The position numbers and the translations under genes are program-made. Below the pieces are notes generated by a model. That model did not search any database and was not told the DNA's origin. It was given only the letters and a program-made list of their open reading frames with translations. This document shows positions 1 through 6,495 of a stretch of DNA of 12,294 bases, piece by piece; positions within the stretch are counted from its first letter, which is position 1, and each line of letters begins with the position of its first letter. Origin of the DNA: an uncultured Propionibacteriaceae bacterium (lineage in GTDB: Bacteria > Actinomycetota > Actinomycetes > Propionibacteriales > Propionibacteriaceae); assembly GCA_937859105.1 (NCBI GenBank), contig CALMAD010000472.1, positions 1-12,294 of the forward strand. Direction: 5' to 3'.

Positions 1-112
1 GCTGGTGGACGACGCCACCGGGCCCATCCCGCAGCCGAGGCGCCGCTCGAAGCGGGCGTCGGTGCCGAGCTGGGACGAGATCATGTTCGGCTCGCCCCGC
101 AAGGACGACTAG
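1..112 (+). CDS. sepH: Septation protein SepH, C-terminal fragment
   Basis: Only the last 36 codons are inside the window, read in frame from base 2 to the TAG at 110-112. The end of the protein contains VPSWDEIMFGSPRKDD, preceded by a basic stretch. The motif VPSWDEI(M/V)FG close to the C-terminus is typical of the actinobacterial DUF3071 family, now called SepH, which binds FtsZ and supports Z-ring assembly during septation. The N-terminal DUF3071 domain lies outside the window and could not be checked. The stop codon overlaps that of the convergent thymidine kinase gene inside a CTAG at 109-112, so no intergenic terminator exists. The family call rests on this one short motif. Confidence 0.8.
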   Translation, partial: LVDDATGPIPQPRRRSKRASVPSWDEIMFGSPRKDD

Positions 113-771
113 CTCGGGCCCGCGCCCGGCTCGAACGGCAGCGGATCGGGGCTGGGGTCGACCCGCCCCTTCGCCGCCGTCTGCCGCAGCCGGTGATGCC
201 GGCGGCACAGCACCTCGTAGCGCACCTGGGCCGCGCGTCGCTGGTCGGTGTCGCCGAGAGCGACCTGGCTGCCCTCGGTGACCATCTCCCCGTCGACGAT
301 GCGCGCGTTGTGCGTGGCGAACGCCCCGCACCAGCAGCGCGGGCGCGCCTGCAGCAGCTCGATCCGGTCGCACAGCTCGATGAGCCGGCGCGAGCCGGGG
401 AACAGCTCGGTCCGGAAGTCGGTCAGGATGCCGAAGCAGAAGACGTCCACGCCCAGGTCGTCGACGAGCCGGGCGAGTTCGTCCACCTGCGTCGTCGTGT
501 AGAACTGGGCCTCGTCGCAGACGAGGAAGTCGACGCGGCGTCCCGCCGTGAGCTCGGAGGCGACGAACGACCAGAAGCCGAAGTCGTCGTCGACCTCGAT
601 GGCGGGCTCGTCCAACCCGATCCGGGACGTGATGCGGGCCTGGCCCGAGCGGTCCTGCCGGGTGAAGCGGTAGCCGCGGCGTCCGGCGTCCGTCTCCGTG
701 TAGTCGATCTGGAGGGCCAGGGTCGACTTGCCGCAGTTCATCGGCCCGGTGAAATAGGTGAGCGCGCCCAT
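109..771 (-). CDS. tdk: Thymidine kinase (type II)
   Basis: This 220-aa protein should phosphorylate thymidine to dTMP with ATP in the cytosolic pyrimidine salvage pathway. The P-loop is GPMNCGKST at residues 9-17. The DEAQF motif at 86-90 gives Glu87 as the probable catalytic base. A structural zinc site is likely formed by Cys146 and Cys148 (CWCG) with Cys189 and His192 or His193 (CRRHH). Length and motif order fit type II bacterial enzymes. The ATG at 771-769 overlaps the TGA of the upstream phosphodiesterase gene (TGATG), and no strong ribosome binding site is visible, so translational coupling is likely. It is the last gene of a three-gene operon. The C-terminal 20 or so residues, rich in Pro and Asp, look disordered. 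Confidence 0.95.
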   Translation of the reverse strand: MGALTYFTGPMNCGKSTLALQIDYTETDAGRRGYRFTRQDRSGQARITSRIGLDEPAIEVDDDFGFWSFVASELTAGRRVDFLVCDEAQFYTTTQVDELARLVDDLGVDVFCFGILTDFRTELFPGSRRLIELCDRIELLQARPRCWCGAFATHNARIVDGEMVTEGSQVALGDTDQRRAAQVRYEVLCRRHHRLRQTAAKGRVDPSPDPLPFEPGAGPS

Positions 772-1877
772 CAGTCCACCAGCAGCGGGACGCGCATCTC
801 GTCGGGCGTGAGCGAACCGTGCATCCCGACCAGCGAGAGCTCCTTCGGCTGCGACAACGTCATGACGGCATCATCGGACGCCATGGCCGCCAGCACGTCG
901 CCGAACCGCGGGAGAAGCTGCGCGGAGACCGGACCGAACCAGCCCTCGTCGACGGCCTCGTCCCGCGTGCGCACCCACGCGGACGCCCCGAGCCGGTCGG
1001 ACCACCGCCGAGCGACGGCGTCCGGACGATCGGTGTAGAGCTGCCGCAGGCGTCCCTCGCCGGCGACGAGCGTCAGGTCGGCGAGGAGGTCGGGCTCGTG
1101 CTCGACGACGACCTGGCGCTCCCGGGGGACGTCGACCATCCCGTGGTCCCCGGTGATCACCAGCCGGACGTCCGCGGGCAGCGCCAGACGCAGGGCGCGC
1201 GCCAGCCCGTCGACGAAGGCGAGCGTGTCGGCCCAGGCGTCCGAACGCCAGCCCTCGCCGTGGCCGCAGTGGTCCAACTGTCGCTCGTAGAGGTAGACGA
1301 GCGTGCGCGGGCCGGCGAGGGCGGCGTCCACGGCCAGCTCGATGCGACGGGCGACATCCGCCTCCTCGGGGCAGCCGACGAAGCGGGCGCCGCGAAAGGC
1401 GGCGGTCGTCAGGCCGCTGCCGTCGAAACGCTTCAGCCCCACATTGGACGTCGCCACGCCCGCCTTCTCCAGCCGTTCGAAGACGGTGAGGCGCGGCTGG
1501 ACGTCGAGCGCGGACAGCCCGTCCTTCCAGGTCAGCGCGTTGAGCAGCCCCCCGCCGAACGGGTCGCGGAACGAGTACCCGGCGATGCCGTGCTGCCCGG
1601 GCGCCAGGCCGGTGCCGAGGCTCGTGAGGCTGGTGGCCGTGGTGCTCGGGACGCCGCTGGTCAACCGCCGATCGCGCAGGAGGCCCGCGAGGTAAGGGGC
1701 CCGATCGGCCCGGGCGCGCAGGAGGCGCTCCCCCAGGCCGTCGACGAGCAGGACGACCCAGCGGTCGGCGTCCGGAAGGCCGAGGACATCGTCCCCGAAC
1801 CCCCACCGGGACGCGATCGAGGGCAGCACATCCGCGAGCGTCGCCGCGCCGTAGGCGGGCAGGAGCGGGGCGTCCAT
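771..1877 (-). CDS. Alkaline phosphatase superfamily / type I phosphodiesterase-nucleotide pyrophosphatase protein
   Basis: This 368-aa protein has the metal-ligand pattern of the nucleotide pyrophosphatase/phosphodiesterase branch of the alkaline phosphatase superfamily. The motif LLVDGLGERLL contains Asp46. The nucleophile region is VPSTTATSLTSLGTG at about 76-90, with Thr80 the likely nucleophile. Later come HCGHGEG, ITGDHGMVDV (Asp-His pair) and a final GMHGSLTP with His near the C-terminus. It probably hydrolyses a phosphodiester or pyrophosphate, but the substrate cannot be told. No signal peptide is seen, so it is predicted cytosolic. It starts 3 bases after the DUF5998 gene stops and overlaps tdk by one base. 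Upstream of its ATG no clear Shine-Dalgarno sequence is present, which also points to coupling. Confidence 0.85.
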   Translation of the reverse strand: MDAPLLPAYGAATLADVLPSIASRWGFGDDVLGLPDADRWVVLLVDGLGERLLRARADRAPYLAGLLRDRRLTSGVPSTTATSLTSLGTGLAPGQHGIAGYSFRDPFGGGLLNALTWKDGLSALDVQPRLTVFERLEKAGVATSNVGLKRFDGSGLTTAAFRGARFVGCPEEADVARRIELAVDAALAGPRTLVYLYERQLDHCGHGEGWRSDAWADTLAFVDGLARALRLALPADVRLVITGDHGMVDVPRERQVVVEHEPDLLADLTLVAGEGRLRQLYTDRPDAVARRWSDRLGASAWVRTRDEAVDEGWFGPVSAQLLPRFGDVLAAMASDDAVMTLSQPKELSLVGMHGSLTPDEMRVPLLVD

Positions 1878-1880
1878 GCG

Positions 1881-2447
1881 TCAGGCAGTCGCGAGTTGGA
1901 GAGCCGTGCCGAACTCCACCAGGCGCTGCAGCGGACCGTCGCCGTCGGCGGCCGCGCTCATCCGGACCGTCAGATCGTCGGCCACGTCGGCCGCCGTGTA
2001 GCCGTGATCGGCCTCGCACGTCGGATCCTCGCAGGCCGCCGGCTCCAGCTCGAGGCGCCTCATGATGCCCCAGCCGACCGACAGCCAGACCTCCGACGGG
2101 TCGGCCCCGTCGTTGCCGTAGCGCTCGGGATTCGTCACCACGTGCGTCAGGCTCACCGAACGGATCTGCCGCAGCGGCACCGTCTCGACCGTCGACAGGG
2201 CCTGCGTGGGCCCCGGCCCCTCACCGTCGTCGGTGTGGTTGACGATGAACCGGGTCGGCGTCAGGACCAGCACCGTGACGTGCCGGTGGATCGCGTCGTG
2301 GTTGAACGTGGCCTCGTGGTGGACGACCGAATCGACGATGCGCTCCCCCGCCACCGCCCGGGCGACGGTCGCCTCGATGAACTCGGGGAAGTAGCCGGAC
2401 GCGACGATCGCCTCGCGCAGCTCCCGCGTCAGTTCTCTGGTCGTCAT
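1881..2447 (-). CDS. DUF5998 family protein
   Basis: This 188-aa cytosolic protein has no known function. It belongs to an actinobacterial family (DUF5998) recognised by its opening TTRELTRELREAI and by the conserved acidic-cysteine segment CEDPTCEADHGYT near residues 140-155. The middle, with VTVLVLTPTRFIVNHTDD and VPLRQIRSVSLTHVV, reads like a beta-rich fold. The frame stays open to an upstream start at 2498, but the ATG at 2447 is chosen because GGGAGGA lies 7 bases before it and the family begins here. It is the first gene of the minus-strand operon with the phosphodiesterase and tdk. The two cysteines might bind metal, but that is speculative. Confidence 0.82.
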   Translation of the reverse strand: MTTRELTRELREAIVASGYFPEFIEATVARAVAGERIVDSVVHHEATFNHDAIHRHVTVLVLTPTRFIVNHTDDGEGPGPTQALSTVETVPLRQIRSVSLTHVVTNPERYGNDGADPSEVWLSVGWGIMRRLELEPAACEDPTCEADHGYTAADVADDLTVRMSAAADGDGPLQRLVEFGTALQLATA

Positions 2448-2518
2448 TCGCTCATCCTCCCACTGCGGTCCCGCGTGACCAAAACAGCCCGACGCCAAAA
2501 CAGGCTACGTTGGGGCGC
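2448..2518. promoter_or_regulatory. Divergent promoter region with a 16-bp-spaced direct repeat
   Basis: This 71-base gap must carry the promoters of both the minus-strand DUF5998 operon and the plus-strand APP1 gene. It is less GC-rich than its surroundings. CCAAAACAG occurs twice, at 2479-2487 and 2495-2503, in the same direction and 16 bases apart start to start. On the plus strand TACGTT at 2506-2511 fits the actinobacterial TANNNT -10 pattern. On the minus strand a TAGCCT lies at 2502-2507, overlapping it. No convincing -35 element was found on either strand. The repeat could be a regulator binding site; that is inference. Confidence 0.45.
2455..2461 (-). promoter_or_regulatory. Ribosome binding site deciding the DUF5998 start
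   Basis: GGGAGGA on the minus strand, 7 bases before the ATG at 2447. It favours that start over the in-frame upstream start at 2498, which would place this site inside the gene. Confidence 0.7.
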
Positions 2519-3556
2519 ATGAGCAATCGCCCCTTCGTCGCGGCGCGCATCGAGCTGTGGCTCGACCAGCGGTTCGAGGCCCTGTTCCGTCGCCTGGGTT
2601 GGCGGGAACGAGTGATTACCTATACCGGTTACGGCAGCGAGGCCGGCGCCCGGCTGCTGGGCCGGGTCGTCCTGTCCCCCACGTTCAGCGACACCCAGAT
2701 CGGCAAGGCGGCCGAGGAATTCCTGCGCCGGCGCGGCTGGCGCAACTTCTTCACGGCCGCGTGCGTGCATATCCGCTACGAGCTGACGTTCGGCGATGTG
2801 ACCGTGCAGGGGACGTCCGACCGGGGCGGGTACATCGACCACCGCGTCCGGGGGCACGGGGTGGAGCCCGGCTGGCGGCAGGCGCAGATCAGCGTCGAGG
2901 GCGGGGAGCCCACGCCCGCGCCGGTCCTGGTGTGTCCCGACGACGCGACGTTCGGCATCGTCAGCGACATCGACGACACGATCATCACGACGCTGCTGCC
3001 GCGCCCGTTCATCGCGGCGTGGAACACGTTCATCCGCACCGAGTCGGCCCGGCAGGCCGTGCCGGGGATGGCCGCGTTCTACCGCGAGCTGTTGGACACC
3101 CACCCCGGGTCCCCGCTCATCTTCCTGTCCACAGGGGCGTGGAACACGCAGCCGTTCCTGCGTCGGTTCCTCAAGCGCCACCGCTACACCGACGGCCCGA
3201 TGCTGCTCACCGACTGGGGGCCGACGAACACCGGCTGGTTCCGGTCGGGCCAGCAGCACAAACGGCAGTCGCTGCTGCAGTTGTCGACCGACTTCCCGAA
3301 CGTGTCGTGGCTGCTGGTGGGCGACGACGGCCAGCACGATCCCGAGATCTACGGCGAGTACGCGCGCAACAACCCCGACCGCGTCCGGCTGATCGCGATC
3401 AGGCAACTGAACCCGACCGAGCAGTTCCTGGCGCACGGCACGACCGAGCCGCTCGAGGGAGAGCCCGAGGGCCGGCACGACGCCGAGGTGGTCGAGGCGC
3501 CCGACGGACGCGGGCTGCTGCGGGCCCTCCGGCGCCGCAATCTGCTGCGCGCGTGA
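2519..3556 (+). CDS. APP1-like phosphatase (DUF2183, HAD-like catalytic domain)
   Basis: This 345-aa protein carries the APP1 catalytic domain found in yeast phosphatidate phosphatase App1 and in many bacterial DUF2183 proteins. The DxDxT-type motif is DIDDTI at about residues 150-155, with Asp150 the expected nucleophile and Asp152 the acid/base. Further domain motifs are FLSTGAWNTQPFLRRFL, LLTDWGPT and WLLVGDDGQHDPEIY. The bacterial substrate is not established; dephosphorylation of a lipid or other phosphate ester is inferred from the family. The ATG at 2519 is chosen over the in-frame TTG at 2510 because it begins the conserved part. A TANNNT element ends 7 bases before it and no Shine-Dalgarno is present, so the mRNA may be leaderless. 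The C-terminal 25 residues are basic. Confidence 0.85.
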   Translation: MSNRPFVAARIELWLDQRFEALFRRLGWRERVITYTGYGSEAGARLLGRVVLSPTFSDTQIGKAAEEFLRRRGWRNFFTAACVHIRYELTFGDVTVQGTSDRGGYIDHRVRGHGVEPGWRQAQISVEGGEPTPAPVLVCPDDATFGIVSDIDDTIITTLLPRPFIAAWNTFIRTESARQAVPGMAAFYRELLDTHPGSPLIFLSTGAWNTQPFLRRFLKRHRYTDGPMLLTDWGPTNTGWFRSGQQHKRQSLLQLSTDFPNVSWLLVGDDGQHDPEIYGEYARNNPDRVRLIAIRQLNPTEQFLAHGTTEPLEGEPEGRHDAEVVEAPDGRGLLRALRRRNLLRA

Positions 3557-3577
3557 GGACGCCGACGGCCGGCGTCC
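3557..3577 (+). terminator. Hairpin directly after the APP1 gene
   Basis: GGACGCCG at 3557-3564 and CGGCGTCC at 3570-3577 form a perfect 8-bp stem with loop ACGGC. It starts at the first base after the stop codon. No T-run follows, so it would be a tail-less terminator or an mRNA-stabilising hairpin. Its arms are two copies of the heptamer that is over-represented throughout this window. Confidence 0.45.
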
Positions 3578-3733
3578 GCGCGAAAGACCGTGTCACCGCG
3601 CCCGAACGCCGTCCGGCCGGACCACAATGACGATCTGAGCTGACGATCTGACAAGCCCGCGCGGAGGGCCGCCCGGCCCGGCCATCGTCCACGGGGACGC
3701 CCCGTCCCGCGCCCGAAGGAGTGAAGAGCACCC
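3578..3733 (+). promoter_or_regulatory. parC leader with tandem 11-mer and hairpins
   Basis: This stretch precedes parC. TGACGATCTGA occurs twice, at 3628-3638 and 3641-3651, a tandem repeat with 13-base period. CACAAT at 3623-3628 could be a -10 element, but no good -35 is seen. Closer to the gene, ACGGGG-ACG-CCCCGT at 3691-3705 is a perfect 6-bp inverted repeat, and an alternative stem GGGACG-CCC-CGTCCC at 3694-3708 excludes it. AAGGAG at 3716-3721 is the likely ribosome binding site, although 12 bases before the ATG is long. Confidence 0.4.
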
Positions 3734-6175
3734 ATGCCCCTGCCGCCCGACGACGAGATCACCGAGAGCATCGTCAACGTCGACGTCTCCGAGGAGATGG
3801 AGACGAGCTTCTTGGAGTATGCGTACTCGGTGATCTACTCCCGCGCGCTGCCCGATGCGCGCGACGGATTGAAGCCGGTGCAGCGGCGCATCCTGTTCTC
3901 GATGGACGACATGGCCATCCGTCCGGACCGGCCGCACGTCAAGTGCGCGCGCGTCGTCGGCGAGGTGATGGGCAAGCTGCACCCGCACGGCGACACGGCG
4001 ATCTACGACGCGCTCGTCCGGATGGGGCAGCCGTGGGCGATGCGCCTGCCGGTGGTCGACGGGCACGGCAACTTCGGTTCGCTCGACTCCGGGCCCGCGG
4101 CCATGCGCTACACGGAGTGCCGGATGGCGACGGCGGCGTCCGCGATGACGGGGGGCCTCGACGAGAACACGGTCGACTTCAAGCCGAACTACGACGGGAA
4201 GGAGAACGAGCCGGTCGTCCTGCCGGCGGCGTTCCCGAACCTCCTGGTCAACGGGTCGACGGGCATCGCCGTCGGCATGGCGACGAACATCCCCCCGCAC
4301 AACCTGGTCGAGTGCGTCCAAGCGCTGAAGCATCTGCTGAAGCACCCGGACGCCGGCGTCGACGACCTCATGCGCTACGTCCCCGGCCCCGACCTGCCCA
4401 CGGGCGGAAAGATCGTCGGGCTCGACGGCATCAAGGACGCCTACGCGACCGGCCGCGGCACCTTCCGCATCCGCGCGAGCGCCCGCATCGAGCAGGTGAC
4501 GCCCCGCCGCAAGGGCATCGTCGTCGCCGAACTGCCGTACCTGGTGGGCCCCGAGAAGATCATCGAGCAGATCAAGACGCTCGTGCAGAACAAGAAGATC
4601 ACGGGGATCTCCGACGTCAAAGACCTGACCGACCTCGCCAACGGGCTGCGGCTCGTCATCGAGGTGAAGAACGGCATCAACCCGGACGCCCTCCTCGCCC
4701 AGCTCTACCGGCTCACCAAGCTCGAGGACAGCTTCGGGATCAACATGGTCGCGCTCGTCGAGGGGCAGCCGCAGACGCTCTCCCTGGGCGACGCCCTGCG
4801 GGTGTACGCCGACCACCGCCTCGACGTGACGCTGCGGCGCACGCAGTTCCGCTACGACAAGGCGGCGGCCGATCTGCATCTCGTCGAGGGCCTGCTGATC
4901 GCGATCGTCGACATCGACGACGTGATCGCGATCATCCGCGGCTCCGACGACGCGGCCGCCGCGCGCGCCAAACTGATGGAGGCGTTCGAGCTCGACGAGG
5001 TGCAGGCGAACTACATCCTCGACCTGCAGCTGCGCCGGCTCACCAAGTTCAGCCAGATCGAGCTCGAGAGGCGCCGCGACGAGCTCGAGAAGCTCATGGC
5101 CGAGCTGCTCGGCATCATCGAGAACGACGATCAGCTCCGCGAGCTCGTCGCTCACGAGCTCGACGAGATGGCCCGCCTGCACGGGACGCCGCGCCGCACG
5201 GTCCTGTTGGCGGGCAGCGGGGCGGCGGTGACGGCGGCGTCCGCGGGGCCGCTCGAGGTGGCCGACGACCCCTGTTGGGTCATGCTCTCGTCGGCGGGCC
5301 TGCTGGCCCGGGCGGATACTCCCGACGAACTCTCCGACGCCGGACGCCGCGCTCAGCACGACCTCATCACCTCAGTCGCGCGCACCACGGCGCGTGGCGA
5401 GTTCGGGGCGCTGACCTCCGCGGGACGCCTGCTGCGCTGCCACGCGATCGAGCTGCCGAGCGTCCCGATCACCGCCCAGGCGCCCAACCTGCAGGGCGGA
5501 TCGCTGGCGTCCGAGCTACTACCTCTGGACGCCGACGAGCGCATCCTCGCCCTGACCAGCCTGACCGACGCCACGTTCGGCTGGGCGCTCGGCACCGAGC
5601 AGGGCATCGTGAAGCGCGTGCACCCCGAGTTGCTCGCACGCGATTCGTGGGACGTCATCCGCCTCGACGACAACGACCGCGTCGTGGGGGCCGTCGAGCT
5701 CGCCGACGACTCCCCCGAACTCGTCTTCGTCACGTCTGACGCCCACCTGCTGCACTTCCCCTCCGCGGGCGTCCGGCCTCAGGGCCGCTCCGGCGGCGGC
5801 ATCGCCGGCGTCCGGCTGGGCGCCGGTCAGCGGGCGATCTTCTTCGGGGCGGCCGCCCACGACGACCAACGCTCGGTCGTCACGGTCGCCGGGGCGTCCT
5901 CGGCCCTTCCCGGCACCGACGCCGGCTCGGTCAAGGTCACCCCCTTCAGCGAGTACCCCGGCAAGGGCCGCGGGACCGGCGGCGTCCGGTGCCAGCGCTT
6001 CCTCAAGGGCGAGGACGCCCTCCAGCTCGCCTTCGTCGGGCCCGCGCCCGTGATCGCGGCGGCGACCTCCGGCGCGCCCGTGGAACTCCCAGCGCCCGAC
6101 CCCCGCAGGGACGCCTCCGGCGTCCCCGTCGGCCAGCCGATCGCAGCCTTGGGCACGCGCGTGCACCGGCCCTGA
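3734..6175 (+). CDS. parC: DNA topoisomerase IV subunit A (ParC-type type IIA topoisomerase)
   Basis: This 813-aa protein is the breakage-reunion subunit that pairs with ParE to decatenate chromosomes. The N-terminal region [20 protein letters not shown] and VQRRILFSM is of the actinobacterial ParC type; GyrA proteins usually show LDYAMSVI and VHRR here. The catalytic tyrosine is Tyr126 in [10 protein letters not shown]. The quinolone-determining segment is [12 protein letters not shown], with Thr88 at the E. coli GyrA Ser83/ParC Ser80 position and Asp92 at the Asp87/Glu84 position. A coiled-coil stretch lies around 440-475. The beta-pinwheel C-terminal domain follows, ending with [16 protein letters not shown]; no GyrA-box QRRGGKG was found. 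Length fits ParC. parE is not in the window. The ATG at 3734 is preceded by AAGGAG at a long 12-base spacing. Confidence 0.9.
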   Translation: MPLPPDDEITESIVNVDVSEEMETSFLEYAYSVIYSRALPDARDGLKPVQRRILFSMDDMAIRPDRPHVKCARVVGEVMGKLHPHGDTAIYDALVRMGQPWAMRLPVVDGHGNFGSLDSGPAAMRYTECRMATAASAMTGGLDENTVDFKPNYDGKENEPVVLPAAFPNLLVNGSTGIAVGMATNIPPHNLVECVQALKHLLKHPDAGVDDLMRYVPGPDLPTGGKIVGLDGIKDAYATGRGTFRIRASARIEQVTPRRKGIVVAELPYLVGPEKIIEQIKTLVQNKKITGISDVKDLTDLANGLRLVIEVKNGINPDALLAQLYRLTKLEDSFGINMVALVEGQPQTLSLGDALRVYADHRLDVTLRRTQFRYDKAAADLHLVEGLLIAIVDIDDVIAIIRGSDDAAAARAKLMEAFELDEVQANYILDLQLRRLTKFSQIELERRRDELEKLMAELLGIIENDDQLRELVAHELDEMARLHGTPRRTVLLAGSGAAVTAASAGPLEVADDPCWVMLSSAGLLARADTPDELSDAGRRAQHDLITSVARTTARGEFGALTSAGRLLRCHAIELPSVPITAQAPNLQGGSLASELLPLDADERILALTSLTDATFGWALGTEQGIVKRVHPELLARDSWDVIRLDDNDRVVGAVELADDSPELVFVTSDAHLLHFPSAGVRPQGRSGGGIAGVRLGAGQRAIFFGAAAHDDQRSVVTVAGASSALPGTDAGSVKVTPFSEYPGKGRGTGGVRCQRFLKGEDALQLAFVGPAPVIAAATSGAPVELPAPDPRRDASGVPVGQPIAALGTRVHRP

Positions 6176-6238
6176 GGCGGTCGGTCGCCCGGCCGCCGCG
6201 CCCTCGCCAATCCCCTCGCTCGATCCGCGTGTCCGAAC

Positions 6239-6275
6239 GCTGTGGTTTGCTCACACTTCGTGGGCAAACCACAGC
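6239..6275. terminator. Long-stem hairpin downstream of parC
   Basis: The arms at 6239-6254 (GCTGTGGTTTGCTCAC) and 6260-6275 pair over 16 bp with one G-U wobble and a 5-base loop ACTTC. The stem is visibly richer in A and T than the surrounding DNA. It lies 63 bases after the parC stop. There is no T-run on either side. A transcription terminator that works without a U-tail is the simplest reading; a dispersed REP-like element is the alternative. Confidence 0.6.
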
Positions 6276-6320
6276 ATCCGGGACCTCACCGGCCGCAACC
6301 CGACGGAACCCCCACCCGGG

Positions 6321-6349
6321 GCCAGCCGAGAATGTCAGAGCCGGCTGGC
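6321..6349. repeat. Inverted repeat before the helix-turn-helix ORF
   Basis: GCCAGCCG at 6321-6328 and CGGCTGGC at 6342-6349 are perfect 8-bp inverted arms with a 13-base spacer. A third partial copy, GGCTGGC, follows at 6351-6357. Position and spacing would suit an operator for the neighbouring regulator, but nothing proves this. Confidence 0.35.
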
Positions 6350-6495
6350 AGGCTGGCTTCATGGGGGATTTCGGGGGCCAGTCAGGAGACGAGTGGCGGC
6401 TCGGGGCCGGGGGCACTGACGCCACGCCGGGACGCGGGCGCGCACGGCAGCTCGGCGCCGCAGAAGCCGCAGAGGGTGACGGCGGCCCGGGACGG

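Larger units (their letters stand above)
6176..6495. other. Intergenic stretch without a recognised gene
   Basis: No protein of a known family was recognised on either strand here. It contains a strong hairpin at 6239-6275 and a second inverted repeat at 6321-6349, annotated separately. The plus frame used by the helix-turn-helix protein is open throughout and offers an ATG at 6361, so part of this stretch might be its N-terminus, but the residues it would add are low-complexity Gly, Ala and Arg. Confidence 0.5.

Noticed and set aside
819..2522. Long plus-strand frame (567 codons) opposite the phosphodiesterase and DUF5998 genes
   Set aside because: Shadow of two well-supported minus-strand genes, with biased composition and no domain.
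3593..5359. Long minus-strand frame (588 codons) opposite parC
   Set aside because: It mirrors parC in a GC-rich genome, has a low-complexity Arg/Val/Asp/Leu composition, and shows no recognisable domain.
3734..6175. Possibility that this gene is gyrA
   Set aside because: The N-terminal motifs follow the ParC pattern and no GyrA-box was found in the C-terminal domain.
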